A DNA stretch of 64,000 nucleotides from Microbacterium hydrocarbonoxydans. Lineage in GTDB: Bacteria; Actinomycetota; Actinomycetes; Actinomycetales; Microbacteriaceae. A program made the position numbers and the translations under genes. Below, one piece after another: positions 38,264-47,410 of this stretch (position 1 is the first letter of the stretch; each line of letters starts with the position of its first letter). The notes beneath the pieces are model-generated. The model saw only the letters and a program-made list of their open reading frames with translations. It searched no databases and was not told the DNA's origin. The DNA lies in assembly GCF_900105205.1 (NCBI RefSeq), contig NZ_FNSQ01000005.1:1116001-1180000 (forward strand), written 5' to 3'.

Positions 38264-39214
38264 ATGTCGAGCGACGAGACGCCGAACGTCCCCAGCCCTC
38301 GCAATTCGCGTGAGGCCGTGCGGGAGAAGGCACAGAAGGTGCACGCCCAGCAGTCGAGGGCGCGCCTGATGCGACGAATCATCCTCGGTGTCGTCGCCGT
38401 CGTCGCGGTCGGCGCCATCGGCACCGCCATCACCCTCGCCGTCACGGCGCAGGTGTCCAAGCCGCAGCTGACGCCGGGCGGCATGGACCACGACGGCATC
38501 CTCGTCTCCGACATCAGTGCAGCGGCCGTCTCGGACGAGGCGATCGCGACCCCGAGCCCCGACGAGACCGAAGCGGGCGGCGAGTCGACCCCGACTCCCG
38601 AGCCCACGACGTCGAGCACCGTCGACATCCACATCTACGTCGACTACCTGTCGCCCGATGCCGGCGAGTTCGAGCGCGCGAATGCCCGCCAGCTCGTCAA
38701 CTGGATCTCCGAGGGCGCGGCTACCGTGACCTACCACCCTGTCGCGCTCCTGACCGCGAGCTCGAACGGCACCAAGTACTCGCTGCGCTCCGCTGCGGCG
38801 GCCGCGTGCGTCGCGACGCACTCGCCCGAGCAGTTCTACGCCTTCAACCACGATCTGCTCGACGACCAGCCCGAGGTGAACACGGACGGCTTCTCGGACG
38901 AACAGCTCGCCGACATCGCCGGTGCCGTCGGCTCGGACAACGTCAAGAGCGTCCGGTCGTGCATCGAGGATCAGGACTACGTGACCTGGGCGAAGGATGC
39001 CACCTCTCGCGCTCTCGAGGGACCGCTGGTGGGCTCCGATGACCTCGTGCTGACGGCTGCGCCGATGATCGTCGTCAACGGCGAGGCATACGTCGGGGCA
39101 CTCGACGACCCGAGCGAGTTCTCGCAGTTCGTGCTGACCGTCGCCAGCGACGCGTACTACGCCACGGAGTCGCCGACGCCCACTCCGGCCCCGTCGCCCA
39201 GCACCACGCCGTAG
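38264..39214 (+). CDS. Membrane-anchored DsbA-fold protein without a CxxC
   Basis: A 316-residue protein: basic cytoplasmic N-terminus, transmembrane helix at about 36-58, Pro/Thr-rich linker, then a thioredoxin/DsbA-like domain (about 120-300). At the usual active site the sequence reads VDYLSPDAGEFE, with no cysteines; the only ones lie later, in AAACVA and RSCIE. The cis-proline-like APMIVVNGEAY is kept. A thiol-independent role is possible. Its start follows AGAGGAACG. Confidence 0.85.
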   Translation: MSSDETPNVPSPRNSREAVREKAQKVHAQQSRARLMRRIILGVVAVVAVGAIGTAITLAVTAQVSKPQLTPGGMDHDGILVSDISAAAVSDEAIATPSPDETEAGGESTPTPEPTTSSTVDIHIYVDYLSPDAGEFERANARQLVNWISEGAATVTYHPVALLTASSNGTKYSLRSAAAAACVATHSPEQFYAFNHDLLDDQPEVNTDGFSDEQLADIAGAVGSDNVKSVRSCIEDQDYVTWAKDATSRALEGPLVGSDDLVLTAAPMIVVNGEAYVGALDDPSEFSQFVLTVASDAYYATESPTPTPAPSPSTTP

Positions 39215-39256
39215 TTTCTCGGTGCCCTCCGCCCGTCGCTAAGCTGGGTGGCGTCC

Positions 39257-39329
39257 GCCGACTTGGCGCAATTGGTAGCGCACCGTACTTGTAATACGGG
39301 GGTTGCAGGTTCGAGTCCTGTAGTCGGCA
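39257..39329 (+). tRNA. tRNA-Thr(UGU)
   Basis: Acceptor GCCGACT/AGTCGGC, anticodon stem CCGTA/TACGG, loop CTTGTAA with anticodon UGU, and T arm GCAGG/CCTGT. CCA is not encoded: the bases after the discriminator A are CCG. It is the second threonine tRNA in this window. Confidence 0.96.
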
Positions 39330-39335
39330 CCGCAC

Positions 39336-39376
39336 ATGAAGGCCCGCCCCGGGAGAACACGGGGGCGGGCCTTCAT
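39336..39376 (+). terminator. Hairpin downstream of tRNA-Thr(UGU)
   Basis: A perfect 15-bp stem (39336-39350 with 39362-39376), without a clear T-tract. Confidence 0.7.
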
Positions 39377-39453
39377 CGCACGCTCACCGACCGGCATCCG
39401 ACATTCGCCGTCACCCACGAAATACTGTGCGGCGGTGGCCGGTTGTCCCTGGC

Positions 39454-40407
39454 ATGACCCGTATCGGACACAGTGACCTCGACGTCTTCCCCCTCGCACT
39501 CGGCGGCAACGTCTTCGGCTGGACGGCCGACCGCGACGAATCCTTCGCGGTGCTCGACGCTTTCATCGACGGAGGCGGAGACTTCATCGACACCGCCGAC
39601 TCGTACAGCTCCTGGGTGCCGGGCAACTCCGGCGGCGAGAGCGAGACGATCATCGGCGAGTGGCTCGCATCCCGCAAGCCCGCGGACGTGACCGTCGCCA
39701 CGAAGGTGAGTCAGCATCCGGACTTCTCCGGGCTCGCGGCCTCGAACGTCCGCAAGGCCGCCGAGGCCTCCCTCGCGCGGCTGGGGGTCGACACCATCGA
39801 CCTCTACTACGCGCACTTCGATGACGCGAGCGTGCCCCTCGAGGAGACGGTGACCGCGTTCGGCCAGCTCGTGAGCGACGGCCTGGTGCGCAACGTGGCC
39901 GTGTCGAACTACAGCGCCGAGCGCATCCGCGAGTGGATCGAGATCGCTCGTCGCACCGGTGTCGCCCTGCCCGTCGCCGTGCAGCCGCACTACAACCTCG
40001 TGCACCGCAACGTCGTCGAGGAGACGATCATCCCGGTCGCCGAGGAGTTCGACCTCGGTCTCGTGCCGTACTACTCGTTGGCCAGCGGCTTCCTCACCGG
40101 CAAGTACCGCAGCGCGGACACTGCGGGGCAGACCTCTCCCCGTGCCGCCGGTGCGGCGAAGTACGCCACCGAGGCGGGGCTGCGCATCATCGACGAGCTG
40201 GAGCGGATCGGCGACGCGCACGGAGCCACGATCGCAGCGACCGCGCTCGCCTGGCTGCGGGCGAAGCCGACTGTGGCCGCCCCCATCGCCAGCGCACGCA
40301 CGGTCGCCCAGGTGCCCGATCTGCTCGCCGGGGCACGGCTGGAGCTCACCGCGGACGAGGTCGAGGCCCTCGATCGCGTCTCGGAGTGGACGCCGACCAC
40401 GGCCTAA
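39454..40407 (+). CDS. Aldo/keto reductase
   Basis: A 317-residue NADPH-dependent TIM-barrel oxidoreductase. FIDTADSYSSW has the catalytic Asp and Tyr, TKVSQHPDF the lysine, and YAHFDD the position of the usual histidine. The C-terminal PIASARTVAQVPDLL binds cofactor. ATG 39454 is chosen to match the family N-terminus (TRIGHSDLDVFPLALGGN); GTG 39427 is an in-frame alternative close to TACTGT. The substrate is unknown. Confidence 0.9.
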   Translation: MTRIGHSDLDVFPLALGGNVFGWTADRDESFAVLDAFIDGGGDFIDTADSYSSWVPGNSGGESETIIGEWLASRKPADVTVATKVSQHPDFSGLAASNVRKAAEASLARLGVDTIDLYYAHFDDASVPLEETVTAFGQLVSDGLVRNVAVSNYSAERIREWIEIARRTGVALPVAVQPHYNLVHRNVVEETIIPVAEEFDLGLVPYYSLASGFLTGKYRSADTAGQTSPRAAGAAKYATEAGLRIIDELERIGDAHGATIAATALAWLRAKPTVAAPIASARTVAQVPDLLAGARLELTADEVEALDRVSEWTPTTA

Positions 40408-40417
40408 GGCCGCCCAG

Positions 40418-40454
40418 GCTGCCCTCCGGTTCCGCTCACGAGCCGGAGGGCAGC
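40418..40454. terminator. Bidirectional terminator overlapping a gene end
   Basis: A 12-bp stem (40418-40429 with 40443-40454) lies between the convergent aldo/keto reductase and response-regulator genes. Its right arm covers the last codons of the latter. Confidence 0.75.
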
Positions 40455-41131
40455 TCCTCGTCAGGGACGAGTCCGAGACGGTGGGCGAGGATCACCAGAT
40501 GGATGCGGTCGCGAGCACCGAGCTTCGCGAGGACCCGCCCCACGTGCGTCTTCACCGTGGACTCGCTGACGAACAGTGCCGTAGCGATCTCGGCGTTGGT
40601 GAGACCCCTGGCGATCTCGAGGAAGACGTCGCGCTCGCGGTCGGTCAGCTCCGAGGTCGGATCCTCGACGGCGGACGGAGCAGCCGCGGCGGCGGTGCCC
40701 AGCTGAGGGGTCACGTGCTCCAGGAGCATCCGCGTCACACGGGGAGCGAGAGCCGCGTCGCCGCGATGCACGGCCCGGATGGCGGAGATCATCTCGTGGC
40801 GCTGCGCATCCTTCAGGAGGAAGCCGCTCGCGCCCGCGCGGATCGCGCCGAACGCGTACTCGTCGAGGTCGAAAGTGGTCAGCACGAGTACACGGGTCTC
40901 GGGATGCGCGCGCACGATCGCCTCGGTCGCGGCGATGCCGTCGAGTCCCGGCATCCGGATGTCCATCAGCACGACGTCGGGATGCAGAGCCGTCGCCTGG
41001 GCGATCGCGGCATGACCGTCGGCGGCCTCGCCGATGACGACCAGGTCGTCCTCGGCGTCGAGCACCATCCGGAAGCCGAACCGGATGAGCTCCTGGTCAT
41101 CGACCAGGAGGAGGGTGATCGGGTCGGTCAT
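40436..41131 (-). CDS. NarL/LuxR-family response regulator
   Basis: A 231-residue regulator: receiver with acidic DD at 11-12, D57 in LMDIRMPG and K in LLKDA, then an Ala-rich linker and a LuxR helix-turn-helix (LTDRERDVFLEIARGLTNAEI, ESTVKTHVGRVLAKL). It overlaps the kinase gene by 4 bp (ATGA). It probably controls the ABC-2 exporter encoded upstream, a common arrangement, but no operator is visible. Confidence 0.92.
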   Translation of the reverse strand: MTDPITLLLVDDQELIRFGFRMVLDAEDDLVVIGEAADGHAAIAQATALHPDVVLMDIRMPGLDGIAATEAIVRAHPETRVLVLTTFDLDEYAFGAIRAGASGFLLKDAQRHEMISAIRAVHRGDAALAPRVTRMLLEHVTPQLGTAAAAAPSAVEDPTSELTDRERDVFLEIARGLTNAEIATALFVSESTVKTHVGRVLAKLGARDRIHLVILAHRLGLVPDEELPSGS

Positions 41132-42390
41132 GGGCGTTCCTTCGGTTCGTCTACGGGGTCGGGTGTGCGCGTGGGGAGTTCGGCGCGGAGCATCCACCGG
41201 CCGTCTTCGATCGGCAGGGAGGTGATCGTGCCGCCCGCATGCGCCGCGCGCTCCGCCAGACCGCGGAGCCCGAATCCCGAGCTGCCGACGGTCGGTCGTG
41301 CGCCGTCGTTGACGATCTCGACCGTCACCGACTCCTCCGAGTAGGCGAGCTGCACAGCGATCGACGTGGCCGAGGGTGCGTGACGCATGGCATTCGTGAC
41401 GCCCTCCTGCACGATGCGACCGACCGCGTGCGCGACCGTCGGTGCGAGGGCTGCGCCTCCCACGACCGACAGCGTCACGGGGTAGCCGGCGCGCTGGGCC
41501 TGCGCGACCGTCTCCTGAGGAGGCGTCGGCTCCAGGGGAGCGAGAGGGAGGGGCGAATCGTCGGCGCGGAGCACGCCGAGCATCGCTCGCATCTCGGTGA
41601 GAGCGCTGCGCGCCGTCTCGGCGGCGGACGATGCGGCAGCGCGCGCCTGCTCCCGGTCCGGCGTCGCGGCAGCGCCCTCGGACAGGGCCACGATCACGGT
41701 GAGGGAGTGGGAGACGATGTCGTGCATCTCCCTGGCGATGCGCGCCCGCTCATCGGCCGCGGCGAGCTGAGCCTGCTGATCGCGTTCGACGAGCAGCTGA
41801 CGCGACCGGTCGATCACCGCCGCGAGGTAGCGCTTGCGCCCGCCGACGTTGACGCCGATGAGGGTGCCGATCAAGCCGAGCACGACCGACATCAGCACGG
41901 CGTTCGCGGCGACCTGCAAGGTGATGACGCCAGTGAGCGTGAGCAGACCTCCGAATGCCGCGAGCGAGGCGACGCCGATGCCGAACCCGGTCCAGGCTGC
42001 TCGCGACGAGCGGTACACGGCGAGCGAGTAGCAGGTGACCAGCATCAGCGGCGAGCCGATCGGGGCCAGCGCGAAGAGGAACCCCGCTTCGAGGAGGAAT
42101 GCCGCCACGAACGGCACCAGGGGACGCGTCCGCCGCCAGAGCAGCGTGGCGCAGGCCGCAAGCACTGCCGCGGGGGTCAGGATCGACAGGCCGATCGCGA
42201 TCGGCGCCGGCAGATCGCGGGTGATGGTCCCCGCCGGCACCAGCGAGAGAAGCAGGCACACCAGCGCGATCAGCACATCGGCGACCACCGGATGCCGAGC
42301 CCAGAACCGGCGCAGCACACCCGGGGGACGCGGCAGCCGCAGCCCCTCGTCCTCTCGGACCGAGGGGCTGCGGCTGCGCGTTCTGCTCAC
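41128..42390 (-). CDS. Sensor histidine kinase, HisKA_3 type
   Basis: A 420-residue membrane kinase with several transmembrane helices between residues 35 and 180. The HisKA_3 dimerisation region has H223 in REMHDIVSHSL and a short HATPase domain (GRIVQEGVTNAMRHA, SSGFGLRGLAERA). It forms a two-component pair with the LuxR-type regulator. The short multi-helix sensor without a large extracellular domain suggests envelope or membrane-drug sensing. Confidence 0.92.
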   Translation of the reverse strand: MSRTRSRSPSVREDEGLRLPRPPGVLRRFWARHPVVADVLIALVCLLLSLVPAGTITRDLPAPIAIGLSILTPAAVLAACATLLWRRTRPLVPFVAAFLLEAGFLFALAPIGSPLMLVTCYSLAVYRSSRAAWTGFGIGVASLAAFGGLLTLTGVITLQVAANAVLMSVVLGLIGTLIGVNVGGRKRYLAAVIDRSRQLLVERDQQAQLAAADERARIAREMHDIVSHSLTVIVALSEGAAATPDREQARAAASSAAETARSALTEMRAMLGVLRADDSPLPLAPLEPTPPQETVAQAQRAGYPVTLSVVGGAALAPTVAHAVGRIVQEGVTNAMRHAPSATSIAVQLAYSEESVTVEIVNDGARPTVGSSGFGLRGLAERAAHAGGTITSLPIEDGRWMLRAELPTRTPDPVDEPKERP

Positions 42391-42427
42391 CGGCCGACTC
42401 TACGCGGCTGTGCGGGCGGGGGAGTGG

Positions 42428-43237
42428 TCACGCGTCGCGAGTGCGCAGGACCGCCCACGCGGCGAGCAGGCCACCGGCCACCCACCCGGCCAGCGTGAGG
42501 TAGGCGACAGGTCCCTCGAGGGCTGCGCCGTCGGGGAGGATCGCGCTCTGCGCGGCGGCGACGGGCAGGTAGTTCGCGGCATCCATCACCCAGGTCCAGG
42601 CCTCGCCGGCGACCGCGAAGAAGCTCGCGACGATCGGCAGCACGAACAGGAGGCCCACGGTCGCGGCGATCGCTCCGGCGCCCGAGCGCAGGATGAACCC
42701 GAAGGCGACGCCGATGAGTGCGAACACCGCCATGGCGAGCGAGGACACCACGATCGGCAACAGCGAGGCCGAGGGGTCGGACCAGTCGATGCTCTGATCG
42801 CGCGGAGCGACGACGGCCGAGACGGCGACGGCCGCGAGAGTGAAGATGACCAGCGACGACACGAACAGGAAGAGCCCGACGACCACGGCCTTGGCGGCCA
42901 GCACCGACCCGCGCTTCGGGTTCGCGGCGAGGGTCGAGCGGATCATGCCCGTCGAGTACTCGCCGGTGACCGAGATCGCGCCAAGGATGCCCGCGAGCAG
43001 CATCGTGAACTGGATCGGCATGACCACGGCCTGGATGGGCTCGAACCCGGGCAGGTCGATCGCCTGGGCGATGAGCACGGCGATGCCGATCGTGAGGATC
43101 GCGGCGATGCCGATCGACCACCACGTGGAGCGCAGGGTGGACAGCTTGATCCACTCTCCGCGCAGTGCGCGCAAGAAGGAGAGGTGGCGTCCTGTGTCGA
43201 CGCGCTGACGGGTGAGGGGCGGAGCCTGGACGGTCAT
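42428..43237 (-). CDS. ABC-2 type transporter permease
   Basis: A 269-residue membrane protein with about six transmembrane helices. FLRALRGEWIKLSTLRSTWW near the N-terminus and GEYSTGMIRSTLAANPKRG are typical of ABC-2 permeases next to a LuxR two-component system. It works with the ATPase encoded immediately upstream (4-bp ATGA overlap). Likely export of a drug, peptide or lipid; the substrate is not readable. Confidence 0.9.
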   Translation of the reverse strand: MTVQAPPLTRQRVDTGRHLSFLRALRGEWIKLSTLRSTWWSIGIAAILTIGIAVLIAQAIDLPGFEPIQAVVMPIQFTMLLAGILGAISVTGEYSTGMIRSTLAANPKRGSVLAAKAVVVGLFLFVSSLVIFTLAAVAVSAVVAPRDQSIDWSDPSASLLPIVVSSLAMAVFALIGVAFGFILRSGAGAIAATVGLLFVLPIVASFFAVAGEAWTWVMDAANYLPVAAAQSAILPDGAALEGPVAYLTLAGWVAGGLLAAWAVLRTRDA

Positions 43238-44145
43238 GAGATCTCCTTCGTCCGGTATTCGACGGAGTCGCCGGTGAGGGCGAGGTAGGCGTCTTCGAGC
43301 GAGCCCGTGGTCGGAGTGAGCTCGTGCAGGGGGATGCCGCGTTCTGCGGCGAGGTCGCCGATGCGGGAGGCGGGGAGCCCGACGATGTCGAGCAGGTCGG
43401 GGGCGGAGCTCACGACCTCGACGGAGGGACCGCCCACGGCCGCCACGAGATCGGCCGGCCGCGGCGTACGCACCCTGACCGTGTTCGTGGTCCAGGCGCG
43501 GACGAGCTCGTCGATCGGCGCGTCGGCGAGGACACGCCCTCGTCCCATCACGATGACGTGGTCGGCGGTCTGCGCCATCTCGCTCATCAGGTGGCTGGAG
43601 AGGAGGACGGTGCGGCCCTCGGAGGCGGCGTGGCGAACGAACTGGCGCACCCAGCGCACCCCCTCGGGGTCGAGGCCGTTGACCGGCTCGTCGAGGATCA
43701 GGGTGTGCGGATCGCCCAGCAGAGCCGACGCGATCCCCAGTCGCTGTCCCATGCCGAGGGAGAACTTGCCGGCGCGCTTGCGGGCCACCGGCCCGATGCC
43801 TGCGAGGTCGATGACCTCGTCGACGCGAGAGGCAGGGATGCCGTGCGTCGCCGCCACGGCTCGCAGGTGGTTGCGCGCGGTGCGGCCCGTGTGCACGGCC
43901 TTCGCGTCGAGGAGGACCCCGACCTCCGTGAGCGGCGCCCGGAGCTTGCGGTACTCGCGGCCGGCGACGGTGGCCGTGCCGGACGTCGGCCGGTCGAGGC
44001 CGACGATCATCCGCATCGTGGTCGACTTGCCGGCACCGTTCGGGCCGAGGAAGCCGGTGACGCTGCCCGGCTGGACGGTGAACGACACGTCCTGGACGGC
44101 CGTCTTGTCTCCGAATCTCTTCGTGAGGCCTTCTGCTGTGATCAT
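43234..44145 (-). CDS. ABC transporter ATP-binding protein (DrrA-like)
   Basis: A 303-residue exporter ATPase. Walker A GPNGAGKST at 34-42, signature FSLGMGQRLGIASALLGDP and Walker B LILDEPVNGLDPEGV, followed by the LSSHLMSEM switch. The C-terminal ~90 residues match the DrrA-type extension. First gene of a two-gene export operon with the permease, followed by the two-component pair on the same strand. Confidence 0.93.
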   Translation of the reverse strand: MITAEGLTKRFGDKTAVQDVSFTVQPGSVTGFLGPNGAGKSTTMRMIVGLDRPTSGTATVAGREYRKLRAPLTEVGVLLDAKAVHTGRTARNHLRAVAATHGIPASRVDEVIDLAGIGPVARKRAGKFSLGMGQRLGIASALLGDPHTLILDEPVNGLDPEGVRWVRQFVRHAASEGRTVLLSSHLMSEMAQTADHVIVMGRGRVLADAPIDELVRAWTTNTVRVRTPRPADLVAAVGGPSVEVVSSAPDLLDIVGLPASRIGDLAAERGIPLHELTPTTGSLEDAYLALTGDSVEYRTKEIS

Positions 44146-44254
44146 GGGATCGACGCTACCGAGCGTGATCGGGGCTGCGCGTCCTCCCCGGGTACCGTTC
44201 CCCGCCGCGCGGGGGTCCTCCGCGCGGAGGATGCCGTAGGGCTGCGGTGCCGGC

Positions 44255-44656
44255 CTATTGCGCTCCGGTCTGTTCCGGTGCCGGTCGCGCGAACAGCTGC
44301 GGATCGACCGGCCGCTGGGCCAGAGGGAGCTTCTCGACCACCAGCAGGTACGACTCCGTCACGAGCTCGGTCACCAGCTCGTCCTCCAGCGAGGAACCCG
44401 GCAGCAGCGTGATCCAGTGCTTCTTGTTCATGTGATAGCCCGGCACGATGTCGGCGAACGTCTCCCGCAGCGCCACCGAGTCGTCGGGATGGGACTTCAG
44501 GGTCACGCGTCCGGTGCCGTCGAGCGGCACGAGCAGGAAGACGCGTCCTCGGACCTTGTAGACGTCCCACTCCGGCCCGAAAGGGTTCTCCCGGACTGCA
44601 CCGGGGAGCTCCTCGGCGCGCGATGTCGCCGTGGCGACCAGCTGTGTCGGATCCAT
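44255..44656 (-). CDS. MmcQ/YjbR family protein
   Basis: A 133-residue protein with the family pattern: GPEWDVYKVRGRVFLLVPL, TLKSHPDDSVALRETF, and PGYHMNKKHWITL. Members have a CyaY-like DNA-binding fold of unclear role. It starts 4 bp after the SRAP gene and is probably co-transcribed with it. Confidence 0.88.
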   Translation of the reverse strand: MDPTQLVATATSRAEELPGAVRENPFGPEWDVYKVRGRVFLLVPLDGTGRVTLKSHPDDSVALRETFADIVPGYHMNKKHWITLLPGSSLEDELVTELVTESYLLVVEKLPLAQRPVDPQLFARPAPEQTGAQ

Positions 44657-44660
44657 GCCG

Positions 44661-45314
44661 TCAGAAGAGCCGATCCGCGCCCTTGTCGTCCGCTCTCGGA
44701 GCGGCGCGCACCCGCTCGTCGAGGGCGGCGGCTGCGGCGAGAGCCTCGTCGATGATCTCCCTGCCCGGCTCGGCGGTCAGCCAGTCGTCGCTCAGCGACG
44801 CGGGGATCAGCAGCGGCATCCGGTCGTGGATGCCGGCGAGATGCTCGGGCGCGGGGCGCATCACGATCGAGTAGCAGGTGAACGACTGTCCGTCGGCGGT
44901 GCGCCCGCGCTGGGTGACCGCGGCCATGCCGAACAGCGCCCCGTCATCGACCACGAACTCGTGCCACACCCGCTCGGGCTTCTTCATCTCGTACCAGCTG
45001 GTCGCCGGCACCAGGGCCCGGCTCTTCAGCCCGCCCGGCCGGTCTTGCAGCCGCTCGGAGCGGGTGTTGATCGAGGGGAACTTCGCCGGCTCTCCGCCGA
45101 CGAGGAATCCCCACCAGGCGGGCTCCAGCTCCGGCGTGCTGTCGGGCTGCACGACGATGGGGTTGAGGTTGCGGAGGTTCTTGCCGGTCGGACGCACCGT
45201 CTCGCGGGCGTTCTGCTCCGCCCAGTCGCGCAGCCCGTCGAGCACCGCCTCGTCGGCGGCAGCGAGGAGCTCGGTGTCGGTGAATCGGGGATCCAGGCCA
45301 TAACTCGCGCACAT
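44661..45314 (-). CDS. SOS response-associated peptidase (SRAP; YedK/HMCES-like)
   Basis: A 217-residue protein that, by family, protects abasic sites in single-stranded DNA by covalent linkage through Cys2. The N-terminus is MCASYGL, giving Cys2 after methionine removal. NTRSERL, RALVPATSWYEM and the late HDRMPLLIP with the active-site histidine are all present. Followed 4 bp later by an MmcQ/YjbR gene. Confidence 0.93.
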   Translation of the reverse strand: MCASYGLDPRFTDTELLAAADEAVLDGLRDWAEQNARETVRPTGKNLRNLNPIVVQPDSTPELEPAWWGFLVGGEPAKFPSINTRSERLQDRPGGLKSRALVPATSWYEMKKPERVWHEFVVDDGALFGMAAVTQRGRTADGQSFTCYSIVMRPAPEHLAGIHDRMPLLIPASLSDDWLTAEPGREIIDEALAAAAALDERVRAAPRADDKGADRLF

Positions 45315-45387
45315 GCCGCCAGGGTACGCCCCGTCTCCGACATCCGCGCGGGCCGGGCGCCTCGACCGGCTCGGCTAGGGTCGATGG

Positions 45388-46323
45388 GTGACCCCGACGC
45401 GCAGACTCTCCCCGCCGGTGGCGCTCGGAGGAGCGGTCGCGATCGGCGTCATGACGGCCGTCCAGGCGCGCATCAACGGCGTGCTCGGGGTCCGGGTCGA
45501 CAACGGCATCGTCGCCGGACTCATCTCCTTCGCCGTCGGGCTCCTCGCGCTCGCCGCGGTGATCGCCTGCATCCCCTCCGCCCGCCGTGGTGTCGTGCGC
45601 CTGGCAGGCGGGATCCGACAGCGAACGATCCCGTTCTGGATGCTGTTGGGCGGCGCCTGCGGAGCCCTCACCGTCTCGACCCAGGGCATCACCGCCGGAG
45701 TGCTGGGCGTCTCGCTGTTCACGGTCGGAGTCGTCGCGGGGCAGACGCTGCACGGCCTCGTGCTCGACCGCATCGGCTTCGGGCCCGCCGGGGTCGTGGC
45801 CGTCACTCCAGGACGCGTCCTGGGCGGCGCCCTCGCGCTCGCCGCCGTGGGCATCTCCCTGAGCGGCGACGTCCTGGCCACCGCGCCGCTGTGGATGCTG
45901 CTGCTGCCGTTCGCGGCGGGAGTCGGCATCGCCTGGCAGGCTGCCACGAACGGGCGACTGGCGCAGCGAGTGCAGTCGCCGATCGCTGCGACCTTCATGA
46001 GCTTCATCGCCGGCACGATCGCGCTGCTCGTCGCGGCGGGCATCAGCGTCGCCCTGCGCGGAATGCCTGCGCAGCCGCCTGCCGAGCCGTGGCTGTACGT
46101 CGGCGGTCTGCTCGGGGCGGCCTACATCCTGCTCGGCGCGTTCATCGTTGCCCACACCGGGGTCCTGCTGATGGGACTCGGGTCGGTGCTGGGTCAGCTC
46201 ACGGCATCCGTCGTCATCGACCTGGTCTGGCCGGCCGCGGCGGGGCCCCAGCTGTGGCAGCTGCTCGGGATGGTGGTCGTCGCCGTGGCCTCGGTCATCG
46301 TCGCCCTCCCTCGGCGCCGCTGA
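45388..46323 (+). CDS. DMT-superfamily membrane transporter (DUF606/YdcZ type)
   Basis: A 311-residue protein with about ten transmembrane helices arranged as two five-helix halves, each beginning with a pattern such as TAVQARINGVLG and GIAWQAATNGRLAQ, typical of duplicated DUF606 proteins. The start is GTG, 6 bp after TAGGGT (45376-45381), so leaderless. It is convergent with the nitroreductase gene, 1 bp away. The substrate is unknown. Confidence 0.88.
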   Translation: MTPTRRLSPPVALGGAVAIGVMTAVQARINGVLGVRVDNGIVAGLISFAVGLLALAAVIACIPSARRGVVRLAGGIRQRTIPFWMLLGGACGALTVSTQGITAGVLGVSLFTVGVVAGQTLHGLVLDRIGFGPAGVVAVTPGRVLGGALALAAVGISLSGDVLATAPLWMLLLPFAAGVGIAWQAATNGRLAQRVQSPIAATFMSFIAGTIALLVAAGISVALRGMPAQPPAEPWLYVGGLLGAAYILLGAFIVAHTGVLLMGLGSVLGQLTASVVIDLVWPAAAGPQLWQLLGMVVVAVASVIVALPRRR

Positions 46324-46324
46324 C

Positions 46325-46939
46325 CTACTTCTTCTTCTGCTTGTCCTGCTTGTCCTTCTTCTTCGGCTTCGGGGCCTTCTGCGCCTTCTCCGGATTCGGC
46401 TGCGGCGTCGGCATCCGCTGGAGGAACGCGCCGGCGTCGATGGTCTTGCGTCGACCGGGACCCCTGCCGGCAGGCTTCCCGCCGACGTACAGCCACCCGA
46501 GCAGCTCCTCGTCCTTGCCGAGACCGTGCGCCGTGGCGACCGCCTTCGCCCGGGTGTAGCGCCCGGTACGCCACAGCACGCCCCATCCGGCCTCATCGAG
46601 CAGCAGGCTCAGCGTGTGGGCGACGCCGGAGGCGACGGCCTCCTGCTCCCAGCGCGGCACCTTGTCGCTCTTCCGGTAGCTGGCGACCACGGCGATCAGC
46701 AGGGGCGCGCGCAGCGGCTTCGAGGAGGGCGACCGGTCGCCCTCGGCCTTCGCGATCGCCGCCCCCAGCACCTCACGGTCCTCGTCGCGCAGCTCGATGA
46801 GACGCCAGGGGCGCAGCGACGAGTGGTCCGCGACTCGACCCGCCGCCTCGACGAGCGCGAGCAGCTCGTCGCGCGAGGGGGCGTCGCCGGTGACCTTCGA
46901 CCAGGACTGTCGTGCTCTAACGGCGTCGAGCGCGCTCAC
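46325..46939 (-). CDS. Nitroreductase family protein with Lys-rich tail
   Basis: A 204-residue FMN-binding flavoenzyme: RQSWSKVTGDAPSRDELLALVEAAGRV with LRPWRLIELRD, then GVAHTLSLLLDEAGWGVLWRTG and the GKDEELLGWLYVG end. The last ~25 residues are a lysine/proline tail, low-complexity and unlike the fold. GTG 46939 overlaps the msrB stop (GTGA), so it is co-translated with methionine sulfoxide reductase. Confidence 0.88.
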   Translation of the reverse strand: MSALDAVRARQSWSKVTGDAPSRDELLALVEAAGRVADHSSLRPWRLIELRDEDREVLGAAIAKAEGDRSPSSKPLRAPLLIAVVASYRKSDKVPRWEQEAVASGVAHTLSLLLDEAGWGVLWRTGRYTRAKAVATAHGLGKDEELLGWLYVGGKPAGRGPGRRKTIDAGAFLQRMPTPQPNPEKAQKAPKPKKKDKQDKQKKK

Positions 46940-47340
46940 GACTCTTCGGGGGTGAAGTTCAAGGCGAGGGAGTTCATGCAGTAGCGGTCGCCGGTGGGCG
47001 TGCCGAAGCCGTCAGGGAAGACGTGGCCCAGGTGCGAGCCGCAGTTCGCGCAGCGCACCTCGGTGCGCACCATGCCGAGGGTGGTGTCCTCGATCAGCTC
47101 CACGGCGTCGGGGCGCACCGACTCGTAGAAGCTCGGCCAGCCGCATCCGGAGTCGAACTTCGTGCCGCTCTGGAACAGCTCCGCACCGCATGCCCCGCAC
47201 GTGTAGAGGCCGGCGCGCTCCTCGTCGAGCAGCTCGCCGGTCCAAGCGCGCTCGGTCGCAGCCTGGCGCAGCACCGCGTACTGCTCCTCGCCGAGCTCGG
47301 CACGCCACTCTTCTTCTGTCTTGTCCACGCTGTACGACAT
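46936..47340 (-). CDS. msrB: Peptide-methionine (R)-S-oxide reductase
   Basis: Repairs methionine-R-sulfoxide in proteins. The 134-residue protein has zinc ligands C48, C51, C97 and C100, GCGWPSFYES, and the catalytic C121 in RYCMNSLALNF. It is followed by a nitroreductase gene with a 4-bp overlap, giving a small oxidative-damage operon. Confidence 0.96.
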   Translation of the reverse strand: MSYSVDKTEEEWRAELGEEQYAVLRQAATERAWTGELLDEERAGLYTCGACGAELFQSGTKFDSGCGWPSFYESVRPDAVELIEDTTLGMVRTEVRCANCGSHLGHVFPDGFGTPTGDRYCMNSLALNFTPEES

Positions 47341-47410
47341 CGGTCCTCCTGAGGGTCTGCCTCCATTCTCTCGCGTTCGCAGCGCGACGGCGCCACGAGA
47401 GAATGGACGG

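Noticed and set aside
44631..46559. A 642-codon plus-strand frame
   Set aside because: It is compositional shadow over the SRAP, DUF606 and nitroreductase genes, with no family resemblance.
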